Below, piece after piece: positions 42,501 to 51,413 of a stretch of DNA of 64,000 bases. Both the position numbers and the translations under genes were made by a program. A model generated the notes under the pieces. The model worked only from the letters and a program-made list of their open reading frames with translations. It was not told the origin of the DNA and made no database searches. The DNA is from a virus. Each line of letters begins with the position of its first letter. Position 1 is the stretch's first letter. The stretch covers positions 1 to 64,000 of the IMG/VR virus record IMGVR_UViG_3300017987_000070. The stretch is one strand, 5' to 3'.

Positions 42501-43901
42501 GGTACTCCGACGTTGTTTGATGTCGTGGGGGTAGACTTCACTTCTTACGGTCCTGCCTCCGTGCTTTATGTGCTCAACACGAACGTCAACGGAGACGTGG
42601 ACGACGTGGACATCCATGACGTCGTGACCTTTGGGAACGAGGTGCTGGAAGTCACTCCGGCGATTGCAAACACGGGCACGAGCCTGGAGTTCTACTTGAC
42701 GAGTGACCCGCTCTTCTCAGTAGGGGATGCAGCCGTGGACCTTGGTACGAGCGCGACTACCTTGTTCGTTCTCACAGACCTCGGGAACCTTGACGTGCGC
42801 GTGGGAGACACCCTGGTCATTCCTCCCACCTCCCCAAACGGGGGTCGTTACGTCATTGAGAATGTAGACCTCACGGCAGCTCCGTATACAGAGATTCAGG
42901 TGAGCCCACCTTTGCGTCAGACTCAAGGCGACGTCTCCAACGCGAACCCGGTCTTGGACGATTTCCCGGTGAGGTTTACGACTTCTCGCCCTCGACGATT
43001 CTCACCCGAGCTTGACGCCTTACGGGACATTCAGTTGCAGCGGCGCGTCCTCTACGACACCGTGGCGAATGCGCCTACAAGCCCCGTAGACATCCAAGAC
43101 TTGCTTACCCTGGGGGGATATGAGAACACGAACCCCTCGGGACCCACGCTTGCCATCTTGGAGCGTCTGATAGACAACGCGTTCGATCAGGAACTCACGC
43201 AAGCTTCAGACGGGACCCTTGTAGACCTTGGAGGAGGCGTGTTCGCGCTGGAATCTCTGTCCTCAGACTTCGTGGCAGACGAAGTTCAAGACGACTCGGA
43301 CACACGTGCGAGCTTCGTGCTCATTGAAGAAGGCTTCGCCCGAGGGTTCTATCGTGTGGGTGAGGTCCTGTCTCCCACCCGTGTAGAGCTTCGGGAGGCG
43401 ACTGAGTTCCCCGTGGACTTCTTGACGACCTTGGCACCGGGTTCAGGAGTCTCCTTCCGTGTTCTTCAGGGAGAGCGATTCTCCGAGCGCACGTATGAGC
43501 TTGTCCTCTATGAACTCATCAATGTCAAGGAGATTCTAGACCGTCTCGACAAGGGAATCCAGAGCACCCTCCATGACCCTGCTACCTTCGATTCTCCCGA
43601 TCTTCTTATAGCCAACCCAGGTGAGCCCCTGGACGCTACTCTCCAGAATCATCTGGATGGGGCGTATTCAACTCTCCCTGTGGGAGTTCAGGATCGTCAA
43701 GCGTTCCTGACCGGGGCACCGAGTTTGGTAGACGAAGTGGAAGCGGTGCTCTCTGGCACAGAGAATCTCTACGACTTGAGGTTCTCATGGATTGACTTCC
43801 GAATCAACCTTGAAACCGGAACCCTGCCTACCCGCCGTAGGCTTTTACAAGACCGAGCGAAGCGCCGTAGGGCTCGCGTTCGGGATGCTCTGAGGACCTG
43901 A
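36561..43901 (+). CDS. Giant beta-repeat structural protein, 2,446 aa
   Basis: A single ORF of 7.3 kb opens the second baseplate block. The N-terminal half carries repeated strand-turn-strand units of the form YxVxxxxGxIxF, for example EVRYDVNSGKLTF (about 316), DVVYDFDASSIRW (531), TVVVDFDLGNIAF (590), GEYTFDSGTGAITF (788) and QYSVQPSNGQLFF (855). The later half is Gly/Ser/Thr-rich with long tracts of beta sequence. The C-terminal 100 residues are helical and basic. It is probably a baseplate or fibre-network protein. GGGAG five bases before the ATG is the ribosome site. An AT-rich patch at 39085-39290 stands out. I cannot name a family. Confidence 0.85.
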   Translation: MFDSGYVLRQPRVSSANNPTQDDPSVHVLDRDSDGNLTSDRDEYLATFINDPTAQRREYLVVPKATANLVAGEDFIQETPVNVDDAGLVYQFNQAGLAIRDFSLVSGDAPDKVDLQAGLLMYDTAPGTTPVVQYRREALSLFYTRNDSNVTRFGFDDRVQRWRTLPGAPPELIGNVPEDALTPLTLAATEPDAGTPRIVLGSLENAPVPVSYIPTQARWQDYLDGVLTPNAGEAAAFADTGEILFAADIIASSVNLPVFQYRYSFFALDTSSGLLGSVGEDIFLNPVPQGTEFPLLRTRYGSYLTVARSTDPVGTEEVRYDVNSGKLTFQNADRDGESLYYDGVYSITEPVQAFPPTDLGTITPNFASTPGIANIDASVYDRTALLLYVRESGEVIQDLEFVEEASDLPQPSRIPATKAFLFYDEGADEVQVQLSFSFMQANSGLTLSVGTGDFYLEDGITFRVARSLRPGVDPDARSRVRIQDEVLIDGISQGAFAILPQIPLQDVAGYSEDTFFRVRSNGSTRTLVPDEDVVYDFDASSIRWAERESQTQSITQVASSVKLPHEVLLDRNFSFELDEGNGFQALTPGETVVVDFDLGNIAFAEPFGKPLYEGFGSLSGSTFTDTGAAFNFALDLGSTPSALDAFERPLLILTNTNEVFRVDDSTATSLTISTSSGPQTNVPYVVVEGPDVVYEYAFEDVDLTRRTVFPSIISPLGSFVPDGESFAFELDGAEVPHVTLERETLGFIQDALVVPAYYLAPEANFELYRDSTLLSFVPGAPASSGEYTFDSGTGAITFFAGDVTTFEGSSIVLRPLLSTGRATGPVEVLAENRSVGLPLDLVSENVKSVVLLSESQYSVQPSNGQLFFNSAFRAGDRLQVRYYVDSLNSLVNLITFNARENLTYAPATSVFNFASGIEVDTTKPGTLFINGSPSSQGTVDLLNKTVTLNAPANPNRTYQVGYFRLDAAGGEKTAVLPSLPFDPPVQFVGGTQQTFLGDHTSVLQPDVVLEVDDVSVRVVSSSYDAGTDLTTAEVSPAISTPVTSPSLLRVTSSPLDRTSVVPAQAEVNAVDNQELRLFGDFTGAVFANRVLFLDGEPYGVQGVAYDEGARVTRVTLRSRLQREYVNPTITISDEVVYDPAPGVLATNRPLFAAQDVRLVQLDEDGSGTLLERGVQYEVTDAGDIALDPTNVTLPQPGQRWVLSYLAREDVGPFTSNAGTLVIPRLRSTYTRFVAATNQTFAGGQLLATYSIYSPDTFYFRALPLSEYAAEVQATLGSSSGSSGPSTSFRSTQALSDKGNLTLVGEELDVRDRDRVGRAFISLYNDVAQDFETYLQAVDGRVIGDRDGQFKFFLAPDGQPGGEDPVSGELLPYYVNPDGSGSKPTPAQVEDIDILAQEGFVRNSIDDLILRSKKPFQFTFPATFEYLGTFARAWEPSRLSRFYPQRSKVVTLTPPDVSGSGSYDFFEDFGLTLGDLKQDDVISIETLEERPPQAWLINGVVSTGSGTATVNAGMVFPLGASQASNPGAGQNLTDGDASKQIPGFAVDDVVNLGRISYTTNPSTGLVERQETIYAQNMVVTAISGDQVTLGQLDQTFFDNLFPDAGIVFGSLTITVTDPETLDGVTSPAAGYSAATSTPRQNDTVFGTSLNPFRQGFDFGLDASEGELINRALPDFLASITGQVAPPPLTYLNATISYKNQRTEPFRFPALDGEAVDDDGLQNAPYGYPLLSSESVSFGNEESALTNVLNGTTPGLVIDATQSSPSVLTTTQDLTDPSSYPTPPRPYDLLLLEGETLGGTPATGGSTAFVFSEVTSPTDFRLAAFEAFDSGVSYAIDDAFSGTGTGVGAVWTDDLGRDFTVLNGLTGTLDIGGSLFSILSFGVGTITVVAGPLPASGAFNLDLSGNGDINSLHALTDSVDFSTWADGLTLRVLSGVNTGTYTIATGFNGSVEPETLPAGFASGNAAIASTSIEVQGSGSAGAGTPTLFDVVGVDFTSYGPASVLYVLNTNVNGDVDDVDIHDVVTFGNEVLEVTPAIANTGTSLEFYLTSDPLFSVGDAAVDLGTSATTLFVLTDLGNLDVRVGDTLVIPPTSPNGGRYVIENVDLTAAPYTEIQVSPPLRQTQGDVSNANPVLDDFPVRFTTSRPRRFSPELDALRDIQLQRRVLYDTVANAPTSPVDIQDLLTLGGYENTNPSGPTLAILERLIDNAFDQELTQASDGTLVDLGGGVFALESLSSDFVADEVQDDSDTRASFVLIEEGFARGFYRVGEVLSPTRVELREATEFPVDFLTTLAPGSGVSFRVLQGERFSERTYELVLYELINVKEILDRLDKGIQSTLHDPATFDSPDLLIANPGEPLDATLQNHLDGAYSTLPVGVQDRQAFLTGAPSLVDEVEAVLSGTENLYDLRFSWIDFRINLETGTLPTRRRLLQDRAKRRRARVRDALRT

Positions 43902-43902
43902 C

Positions 43903-44121
43903 ATGGACGACAAGAATGGCAAGAAATCCGCTTGCTGGCGTAAGACACGAACGCTCACCCCTTCTTTCCGTGACGTGCTCGACAAGTTAGAGGAGCTACG
44001 GGTCACTATTGAGGACGAGCAGAAGACCCTTCAAGCTCAACTGGCAGCAACCCACACTGAACCTCACTCGGAAGAGACTGAGACCGAAGCGGTGGGCGTA
44101 GGTACGGTGAACGATGGCTGA
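43903..44121 (+). CDS. Small coiled-coil protein, 72 aa
   Basis: The 72 residues begin with a basic segment, then DVLDKLEELRVTIEDEQKTL (a short coiled coil), then an acidic tail (HSEETETEAVG). It starts one base after the giant gene and overlaps the next gene by eight bases. Its role is unknown; such small genes between baseplate genes often encode assembly helpers. Confidence 0.7.
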   Translation: MDDKNGKKSACWRKTRTLTPSFRDVLDKLEELRVTIEDEQKTLQAQLAATHTEPHSEETETEAVGVGTVNDG

Positions 44122-46261
44122 TTGGCAGCAACTAGACCTTGGATTTGAGGCAGTTCTTTCGCCCCTCTCTACGGGCATCTCCGGTTCGGTTGGAGGTCTG
44201 GCAGGTATCTTGCAGACCGGCATCGCCGTGTTGGACGTACTCTCCTCTTTCCTCGTCGTCAACAGCAGCCCTCTCCTGGGTGCCGTGGAGACATTGCGTG
44301 CCGAGATCCTCAACCTTTTGCAAGACCTGGGGGAAACCGGCGTGTACGGTCTCTTTCTGGTACCCGAGACCCTTGAGGAGTATGTTCAGTACCGTGGTGG
44401 GTACGGTAAGTTCCAGCAGTTGTTTCTGGAGTCCCTCAACGACGTGGACGATCTGGAGCGCCCTCAATTCCCTTCGACGGCGGCTCTTGGCGGCGTCATT
44501 CTGTACCTGAGTTCCGAGGACCCCCTCAACCTCCTCCTCAACGGCGCCGAACTCTTCGAGTTCTTCTCCCGCCCCTTCCCTCTGGGCCTCCCCGCCCCGG
44601 TCAACCTCACGGCATCTCCTGTCTTCAATGACGGGTCGGGTAACGTGAGCCGGATCAAGGTCATAGACACCTTCACCGGCAACACGAGTCAGCCTAACGC
44701 GCTCCTCTTCGAGTGGCAAGAGCCCCGTGTATCCAGGGATGTATTCTTCGACTTCTTTCGTAGCACGAAGTTCATTCTGGAGCGATCCAAGAGCCGTGAG
44801 GGTACCCTCATCCTCAAGCCCTCGGAAGACGAATCTCCTACCCGAGTGACTCCGCTGGACAAGCGCGTCAGCCGAGAGGGACGAGCCAAGTCGGCTTCTG
44901 AACCTCTCTTGGACGCCAAGGGAAGGCCGATATACTACTGGGAGCCCGTGGACCCCAACGACCCCTTCATTGAGGCGGCTGACCTCCTAGACGATACGTC
45001 GGATGTGACGAACTTCAACTTCATCGCAGGCTCCTACGCGTTCGTTCTGAACGTCCCCCCTGGGATTGACAACGGGTTCTACTACCGAGTACGAGCCGTT
45101 CCTCAAGACGCGACCTTGGATACGGTTCAAGGCCGGGTGTTCACGCCCGAAGGGGAGGAAGATCGCTTGTACTTCGTGCTTAAGAGGAACGGTGAGGTTC
45201 TTTCGTCGGACACGGCACCTGCTTCGGCTCCTGTCAAGGGGTTTATCCCCGAGGTCGACACGACCTTCGACTTGCCGTCAGCCTTGCTCAATGTGTACCG
45301 CGCTGCGTACAAGCTCCGCTTCGACACGGACGTGTTCAACACCTCGGGTGACTTGGCGATCGGGTCTTCATCTATCACCCCAACGCTCCCTGAATCTCTC
45401 TTCAGGAGTCTCCGTCAAACCCTTGTGTATGAGCAAGGCGACAACCCGGACGTGCTCTACTTCCCCGAGCCTCTCTTCGAGACCAGTGACATCACGACGT
45501 ACACGACGTCGGCGGGGAGTCTGGAGAACAACCTCGTAGCCGACGCGGCGGAATTCGATCCCTTCGGAGGTATCGACGAGTTCATTCAACCCAGGCTCTC
45601 TTTGACCGACTCCGAGCGTGTTCTCCTGGCGATTGACCGGGTGGCGATTCCTCAAGTCCAGAGCATCACTTCCATCGTCGCCAACAATGAAGGTCTCTTC
45701 GAGGTCTTCCGTCAACTTTACACGGCGAACCAAGTGTCCATTGAAGGTGTCTTGGAGTCCGAGGTACCTCTCTTCCTGTTCAACGGGGACGATGCTCAGG
45801 TACGTGGGGAGGTCTTCAGCCTCCTCCAGCTCGTCAATGGGTTCTCACGCACGGGCGCTCCTCCCAACTGGCAGTCGGTCAAGGTCCTAGACGACCTCTT
45901 CCCTGACGCGAGCGAGGCCGTGGACCGCCTGTTCAACCTCATCACCAGCTTCGAGGCTCTCTTGCAAGATGCGACCACGGAGCTGCAAGGGACGATCGAA
46001 GGCATCCAAGACCGGCTCGCCACGCTCACGGCGCTCTTGGATCGAATCGACACGCTCATCGCCTCTCTCAACGCGATCCTGACCCTGGACTTCGACATCA
46101 ACCTCCTCTACATCCCGCCCGCAGCAGGGGGCAACTCGCGTGTGATCTCCGAGGTCTTGACGGCAACGAACCCTCCCGACTCGGACCCCAACGATTACTT
46201 CCTGGCTATCGCTCTCCTGGGAGGCACGGCAGACATTTTCTCACTCATCTTCGGGGTCTGA
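44114..46261 (+). CDS. Probable baseplate structural protein, 715 aa
   Basis: The protein starts with a hydrophobic helical region (about residues 15-85, LSTGISGSVGGLAGILQTGI then LSSFLVVNSS), then a beta-rich body. A part near residues 150-330 resembles a fibronectin type III domain (LPAPVNLTASPVF, FEWQEPRV, FYYRVRAVPQ). The last 130 residues are helical with a coiled coil (LEALLQDATTELQGTIEG-like) and a hydrophobic tail (FLAIALLGGTADIFSLIFGV). Neighbours on both sides are baseplate-like. No specific family is recognised; a wedge or fibre-anchoring role is inferred from context. Confidence 0.7.
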   Translation: MADWQQLDLGFEAVLSPLSTGISGSVGGLAGILQTGIAVLDVLSSFLVVNSSPLLGAVETLRAEILNLLQDLGETGVYGLFLVPETLEEYVQYRGGYGKFQQLFLESLNDVDDLERPQFPSTAALGGVILYLSSEDPLNLLLNGAELFEFFSRPFPLGLPAPVNLTASPVFNDGSGNVSRIKVIDTFTGNTSQPNALLFEWQEPRVSRDVFFDFFRSTKFILERSKSREGTLILKPSEDESPTRVTPLDKRVSREGRAKSASEPLLDAKGRPIYYWEPVDPNDPFIEAADLLDDTSDVTNFNFIAGSYAFVLNVPPGIDNGFYYRVRAVPQDATLDTVQGRVFTPEGEEDRLYFVLKRNGEVLSSDTAPASAPVKGFIPEVDTTFDLPSALLNVYRAAYKLRFDTDVFNTSGDLAIGSSSITPTLPESLFRSLRQTLVYEQGDNPDVLYFPEPLFETSDITTYTTSAGSLENNLVADAAEFDPFGGIDEFIQPRLSLTDSERVLLAIDRVAIPQVQSITSIVANNEGLFEVFRQLYTANQVSIEGVLESEVPLFLFNGDDAQVRGEVFSLLQLVNGFSRTGAPPNWQSVKVLDDLFPDASEAVDRLFNLITSFEALLQDATTELQGTIEGIQDRLATLTALLDRIDTLIASLNAILTLDFDINLLYIPPAAGGNSRVISEVLTATNPPDSDPNDYFLAIALLGGTADIFSLIFGV

Positions 46262-46262
46262 T

Positions 46263-46898
46263 ATGGCGTTCAACTTCCTCGGCACGTTCTCGGCAGATGA
46301 AATACAAGCGCTCTTGCTCTTTGCGCAAGACCAACTTCCCGACATTGACGCCAAGGTAGCGTACCTTCAAGGTCAGATCAACCGGATCGGGTGGATTCAG
46401 TACACGCTGGATGAACAGAGGGTACCTTCCTCTTACGTCATTGAACCCGAGAATTCCCTCCTCGCCAAGTATGTCCGCTCCTATCAGTTCTATGGGGGCG
46501 ACTTGCTCGACCTCTCTGTACGTTCAAGAGGTCAGTGGATTTCGTTCACTCAGGCAGAACCCTCCCTTGACTCAAACCAAGTGAGCGATGCTGGATCTCT
46601 TGTCGGAACGGCTCAGGTGCAAGACGAAGAGAACCTGCACGCAGACGACATCGTGCCTGCCATCGCGGTGAGCAAGGTCAAGGATTTCATCACCCCGGCC
46701 CTCCAGGGTAAGCGGGAGCACTACGAGTTCAAGATCAAGAAAGCCATTGACCTCGCGGACCAATACCTCGAAGAGATTATTCTATTGGTTCGTAGGGCAA
46801 CTGATGGTGACGAATCCCTAGAGTTTCTGCAACAGCAGATTCAGTTCTACCTCAATGACGCAGCGTTCCCCTCAGCCGGGAGGAAGCCACGTCTTTGA
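46263..46898 (+). CDS. Hypothetical baseplate-region protein, 211 aa
   Basis: The protein contains a helical N-terminal part (FSADEIQALLLFAQDQL), a middle with YQFYGGDLLDLSVRSRGQW, and a helical C-terminal part (IKKAIDLADQYLEEIILLVR). It starts one base after the preceding stop and lies just before the gp25-like gene. The function is unknown, but its position in an uninterrupted run of wedge genes suggests a baseplate role. Confidence 0.7.
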   Translation: MAFNFLGTFSADEIQALLLFAQDQLPDIDAKVAYLQGQINRIGWIQYTLDEQRVPSSYVIEPENSLLAKYVRSYQFYGGDLLDLSVRSRGQWISFTQAEPSLDSNQVSDAGSLVGTAQVQDEENLHADDIVPAIAVSKVKDFITPALQGKREHYEFKIKKAIDLADQYLEEIILLVRRATDGDESLEFLQQQIQFYLNDAAFPSAGRKPRL

Positions 46899-46916
46899 GC
46901 CTTCTGGACGTGAAGC

Positions 46917-47993
46917 ATGGCGAAAGACCTCCTACTCAAACATGTATGCCCGCACTTCGTGGTACGAGAGTGGTTGGCGATCGAATCCGACCGGACGATC
47001 ATCAACACGGTGCGTCTCCCCTCCTCAGTCCGGGTGGAAGTCAGGGCGAACGGGATCATCATCCCCAACGGGGGCCTCACCTCCCCGGTGAGTGTAGCTT
47101 CCCGCAACGCAGAGCCCTTCGAGATCACCCGCAACGTCAATGACGAGCTTCGCTTTACCGTAAACGAAGGCTCGCTTCAGACGGTGTTCCTCCCCACGGG
47201 TCAGAACGTCACGACGGCGCTCATCGTCGAGGCGATCAACGAGCAAGCTCAAGGTCTCGTGGCAGAAGAGAGCAACCGTCGCATACGCCTGACTACCGAC
47301 ACGACAGGAGAGAGCACAACTCTCTATCTCCAGGGCGGCTCGGCACACACGACGCTGGGGTTCACTTCCTCCCGCTTCTACCGAGGGAAGACGATCTTTC
47401 CTGCCTGGAACCTCACGCGCCGTCCTAACACGGTTGACCCTCTGGAGCGTCGGATTGAGTTTGCCAATCCAGTCCGCACCGCTGATGACATCTTCGAGGT
47501 GTCCTACTTCACGCGCCGTCAAGAATGCCGAAGGTGCTCGGGTCTGGGCATAGAAAACGACATCCGATTCGACGACCGGGGTGACCCCATCTTCGTGACC
47601 GGCATCGATCTCCTCGCCCAAGAGGTGGAGAAGATCACGTTCACGATCCGAGGGAGCAACGTCTTCTACAATTGGTACGGCACCTCGATCACGGATCTCA
47701 TCGGGACCAAGATCATCCGGGGAGGCTCTCTAATCGAGACGCAGTTGCTCACTGAGATCAGCAACACGCTGGAGAGGTTCCGGTCGGTCAAGACTCAGCA
47801 GGCAGGCTTGCAGCCGGTGGGAGACCAAGAGTTCTTCCAACGGGTCCGAAACATCAGCGTCGTGCAAGACCCTGACGACCCTACCGTGTTCCGCATCCGA
47901 ATCGACATCCAAAACGCCGCCGATGAGGTAGCTCAGTTGCAGCAGAACCTCGTATTGCAAGGCGGAGTTCAAGGCCCCCAACTCGTAGGATAA
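46917..47993 (+). CDS. gp25-like baseplate wedge protein
   Basis: The C-terminal part (about 230-358) reads DLLAQEVEKITFTIRGSNVF, NWYGTSITDLIGTKI and ISNTLERFRSVKTQQ, the pattern of gp25/W-like wedge proteins. A short Cys pair precedes it (ECRRCSGLGIENDI, Cys at about 204 and 207), followed by FDDRGDPIFVTG. This order, a CxxC and a GD turn before the gp25 core, is one I associate with other phage wedge genes. The N-terminal 190 residues are a separate beta-rich domain (IRLPSSVRVEVRANGIIIPN). gp25-like proteins connect baseplate wedges to the sheath. The next gene, a baseplate J-like protein, follows four bases downstream. Confidence 0.7.
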   Translation: MAKDLLLKHVCPHFVVREWLAIESDRTIINTVRLPSSVRVEVRANGIIIPNGGLTSPVSVASRNAEPFEITRNVNDELRFTVNEGSLQTVFLPTGQNVTTALIVEAINEQAQGLVAEESNRRIRLTTDTTGESTTLYLQGGSAHTTLGFTSSRFYRGKTIFPAWNLTRRPNTVDPLERRIEFANPVRTADDIFEVSYFTRRQECRRCSGLGIENDIRFDDRGDPIFVTGIDLLAQEVEKITFTIRGSNVFYNWYGTSITDLIGTKIIRGGSLIETQLLTEISNTLERFRSVKTQQAGLQPVGDQEFFQRVRNISVVQDPDDPTVFRIRIDIQNAADEVAQLQQNLVLQGGVQGPQLVG

Positions 47994-47996
47994 ACC

Positions 47997-50900
47997 ATGC
48001 CCGCTACACCCCCACAGTTCAATCGAGTCCAGGGAGGCACGTCCACCACGTTGAATCTGGTCACGACGATCCGCGATCAGGTCTTCACCGGGGTCATTGA
48101 TACCAACACCGTCGACCTCCAAGTGAGCGTGGACGGTGCTCCTTTTCGCGCGGACCCAACGCTCGTGGAGTTCGATCAGTCCACGTTCACGATCCCCAAC
48201 AGGAACGTGTTCCCTGACGGCTTGAGCTTGAACTTCGGGAGGAACGTCATCCAAGTGCGCGCCGTGGACACCACTGGAGCGGTCTCGTCTCCCTCTACTG
48301 TCACGGTCGACCTCCTCCGTGAAACCGAGGTGGACCTCGTGAGCGCTCCTCCTACGGGCATCCGTCTACGCAGGAAGCGTGCCAGCGTGGAGGTCGTTTT
48401 CGCTCAAAGCGATCTCCAGAACGTGAGAGGTTACAATGTTTACGCGTCTACCGAGCCCGGAGGGGGGACCTCGGGTTACTTCAAGCTCAACCGAGACCTC
48501 ATCACCGACGTGGCGTTTCAAGAAGAAACTCTCACCGCTGTATCTGAGAATGACACCTCCACTTCGGGCATCAGGACCGTGTTCTTGGACTCGGAGTTCG
48601 GTGAGGTCGGGGTCACTATTGATCAAAGAGACTTCAACGATACCGTCCTCTCCTCGAATGAGACCCAGTTGGTAGACGCGTCCCTGGGGGGAGCGAGACT
48701 GAAGGTCACCACGACCGTCGAGAGCGTGACGACCACGAACTTCCTCCTCTTCGAACATAACCGAAGTGCGACCGAAGCTCAAGGCACGATCAACAATGAG
48801 TTCTTCGTGGACATCCCCGATGATGAGCCCTTGTACTACGTGATCACCACGGTGGTCTACGACCCCATCACCAATCGAGAGATAGAGTCTGCGTTCTCCT
48901 CGGAACTCACGGGACTCCCCCTGGCGATTGATTCCCAGATTCGAGAGATTCCCCGTAGGACTCGCTTTGACGTCTCAGAGGATTACATTGACTCGATTTT
49001 GAGCATAGACAATGAGATATCGGTCATCCCAGGGTCGGTAGTACGGGACATCTTCATTGACCCGTTCGCCACGGAAGCCGAGCGCCTGTACTTCGTAGCG
49101 GACTTTATCTCACGTTCGCAGAGCTTCGCGACGTTGCTCGTAGTCGACGGGTCCGATTCCTACAAGGCAGCTCTTGCTTCGGCTCTTGGAATCAACGCCA
49201 CGACTGACGTGCAGCCGATCATCGACGACAGTTTCGACAAGCTCGCGGGGAACAATCAGGTCACACGTCAGGGTGCAGAGATCGCCTTGGGTGAAGTGGT
49301 GTTCTTCACTCCCAACGAACCTACTCAGGACATCGTGATCGAAGCCGGTACGTCTGTAGGCACCGACAGTAACGTCACCTTCACGGTGACCGCCACAACA
49401 ACACTGCCCTTCGCAGATCGCGCCTCTTACTTCAACCTTCAGCGTCAACGCTATGAGATCACGGTCCCCGTGCAAGCCGACGATGCAGGATCAGCAGGGA
49501 ACGTCCCTGCGAACACGATCCGCAACACGCTCGGAGGCGTGGGCACGCTTCAGGTGACGAACCTCGAAGCGACTCAGTTTGGACGCGACGAAGAGTCCAA
49601 CGAAGACCTCGCCACCCGAGCCATCCTCGCGTTCTCATCAGTGGACGCAGGAACCGAAGCGGGCTATCTTGCCACCGCGCTCAGACAGCAAGGGGTGTTC
49701 AGGGCACTCGTGGTAGAAGCGGGCGATCAGTACATGGCACGCGACTACGACGAAGTTCGTATGAAGAACATCGGAGGCAAGGTTGACGTCTGGGTTCAAG
49801 GCGAGAAGCTCGTCACCGTCTCTGACACCTTCGCGTTGCAGTTCGATGTGGAGAGGGATGTACGCTTCTTCCTCGACTCCAACCCTTCGGACCTCATCTT
49901 CGTGGCAGACGACGACCGTTTGTCTCCCGAGGCTCCCATCACTCAAGTGTTGGGTGAGACCCCCAGTGAGATCGCGCAAGGGTTTGGGTTCAGGAACCTC
50001 ACGTCGGGAGAGACGTTTGACCTCTCCGGCGTGGCGATTCTCGACTTCAACCGTATCCAGCTCAACACGGCGATCCCACAACCTGCGGTCAACCCAAACG
50101 ACCTCATTTCAGGAGACTACAGGTTCCGTGAGAGTGATCAGTTCGTGTTCACCCGACAGCCGGTAAGGAGCGTCAACTCCGTGCAGAGCATCACCTCGGG
50201 GGACACTCTCGCCCGAGGGACCAACTACGACCTCTTCAAGCTCGAAGATCCTCTCTTCGAGGGGGAGTCGACGCAGGCTCAAGACTTCTTGCAAATCACG
50301 CAGGCCAACGGCATTCCCACAGGTGATGTGGTCATCGTGAACAACGAGAGCCACGTGCTCATCGGTCAAATCCCCGAGGCGTTGAACAACCTGGGTGTAA
50401 GTCCTCTTACGGTACGCGTGTTCAACCTGGGTCGCACCATCGAGTATGCGGGACCCACGGCAGCTACCCCGGACTTCTTTATCAACCCCGGTGACGAGAC
50501 GACTCCTCTGGAGCTTGTCCGCAACCCAGATGGTACGATCACCAACGGTCAAGAAGTCGTCGTCGACTACGAACACGATGAGAACTTCTCCGTCGAGTAC
50601 GTCATCAACGAGGTGGTACAAGACGTCCAGAACGCCGTGGAAGCTCAAAGGCACGTAACGGCTGATGTTCTGGTCAAGCAGGCGATTGAGAACCCGGTGG
50701 ACCTCGAAATCACGATCGTGCTGGCTCCTGGCGCGGTTCAAGCAGTCGTGGACGCTGCGGTAAGGACCAACGTGTCTCAGTTGCTCAACTCTCTGGGCAT
50801 CGGTGAGCCCGTCCACCAGAGCGACATCCTTCGGGTGATTGAGAACACTCCGGGCGTGGACTACGTGGTGGTGCCTCTCGCGCGACTGACACACGCAGAC

Positions 50901-51401
50901 GACAACCTCATCGTGAGGGAAGTCCTGAACAACGCGTTCACCTTCTTGGAGCAGACCGCCGTGTCCAAGCTCTATGTTCTACAAGACGCGCTCAACTTCT
51001 CGACGAGTGATGGGGGTGGTGCCGACAATCTACACAAGGGCGTCTTCCAAGATCGCCTCCCCTTGACCCTCGTGTCTTCTTATGCAGGGCTAGGAAGCAG
51101 GACGAACGCGGCTCTGATCGTGGGCAACGGAGGACTCATCATTGACGGGTACTCCGACGACACGACGCTTGAAGCCGCAGGGTTCGACACAGAGGCGGAG
51201 AAGACAGCTCAGAGGTTGGCCCTCACGGCAAATCGAATCTTCCTCTCCCTGGAGAACGCGGACTCTCCCGAGAACCACGAGTACGAGGTCACTTACGCCT
51301 CCTCGGGGGATACACAGACTCGGAGCACCATCACGCTCACGGATGTGACCTACGCGGAGCTTGGAGACCTGACGATCACGTTCCGTGCTGCCGGTACCTG
51401 A
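47997..51401 (+). CDS. Baseplate J-like wedge protein with Fn3-like domain
   Basis: An N-terminal beta domain is followed by an Fn3-like part (about 120-200, PPTGIRLRRKRASVEVVF then LQNVRGYNVYASTEPGG). The baseplate J core lies at about 330-750: VQADDAGSAGNVPANTI (about 493), VTNLEATQFGRDEESNEDL and TRAILAFSSVDAGTEAGYL. The last 300 residues hold another J-like alpha/beta segment (ITIVLAPGAVQAVVDAAVR, LRVIENTPGVDYVVV). J-like proteins form the wedge that connects to gp25 and tail protein I; the order gp25, J, then I matches other contractile systems. It is larger than most J proteins because of added domains. Confidence 0.82.
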   Translation: MPATPPQFNRVQGGTSTTLNLVTTIRDQVFTGVIDTNTVDLQVSVDGAPFRADPTLVEFDQSTFTIPNRNVFPDGLSLNFGRNVIQVRAVDTTGAVSSPSTVTVDLLRETEVDLVSAPPTGIRLRRKRASVEVVFAQSDLQNVRGYNVYASTEPGGGTSGYFKLNRDLITDVAFQEETLTAVSENDTSTSGIRTVFLDSEFGEVGVTIDQRDFNDTVLSSNETQLVDASLGGARLKVTTTVESVTTTNFLLFEHNRSATEAQGTINNEFFVDIPDDEPLYYVITTVVYDPITNREIESAFSSELTGLPLAIDSQIREIPRRTRFDVSEDYIDSILSIDNEISVIPGSVVRDIFIDPFATEAERLYFVADFISRSQSFATLLVVDGSDSYKAALASALGINATTDVQPIIDDSFDKLAGNNQVTRQGAEIALGEVVFFTPNEPTQDIVIEAGTSVGTDSNVTFTVTATTTLPFADRASYFNLQRQRYEITVPVQADDAGSAGNVPANTIRNTLGGVGTLQVTNLEATQFGRDEESNEDLATRAILAFSSVDAGTEAGYLATALRQQGVFRALVVEAGDQYMARDYDEVRMKNIGGKVDVWVQGEKLVTVSDTFALQFDVERDVRFFLDSNPSDLIFVADDDRLSPEAPITQVLGETPSEIAQGFGFRNLTSGETFDLSGVAILDFNRIQLNTAIPQPAVNPNDLISGDYRFRESDQFVFTRQPVRSVNSVQSITSGDTLARGTNYDLFKLEDPLFEGESTQAQDFLQITQANGIPTGDVVIVNNESHVLIGQIPEALNNLGVSPLTVRVFNLGRTIEYAGPTAATPDFFINPGDETTPLELVRNPDGTITNGQEVVVDYEHDENFSVEYVINEVVQDVQNAVEAQRHVTADVLVKQAIENPVDLEITIVLAPGAVQAVVDAAVRTNVSQLLNSLGIGEPVHQSDILRVIENTPGVDYVVVPLARLTHADDNLIVREVLNNAFTFLEQTAVSKLYVLQDALNFSTSDGGGADNLHKGVFQDRLPLTLVSSYAGLGSRTNAALIVGNGGLIIDGYSDDTTLEAAGFDTEAEKTAQRLALTANRIFLSLENADSPENHEYEVTYASSGDTQTRSTITLTDVTYAELGDLTITFRAAGT

Positions 51402-51413
51402 TAGGAGACCCAT

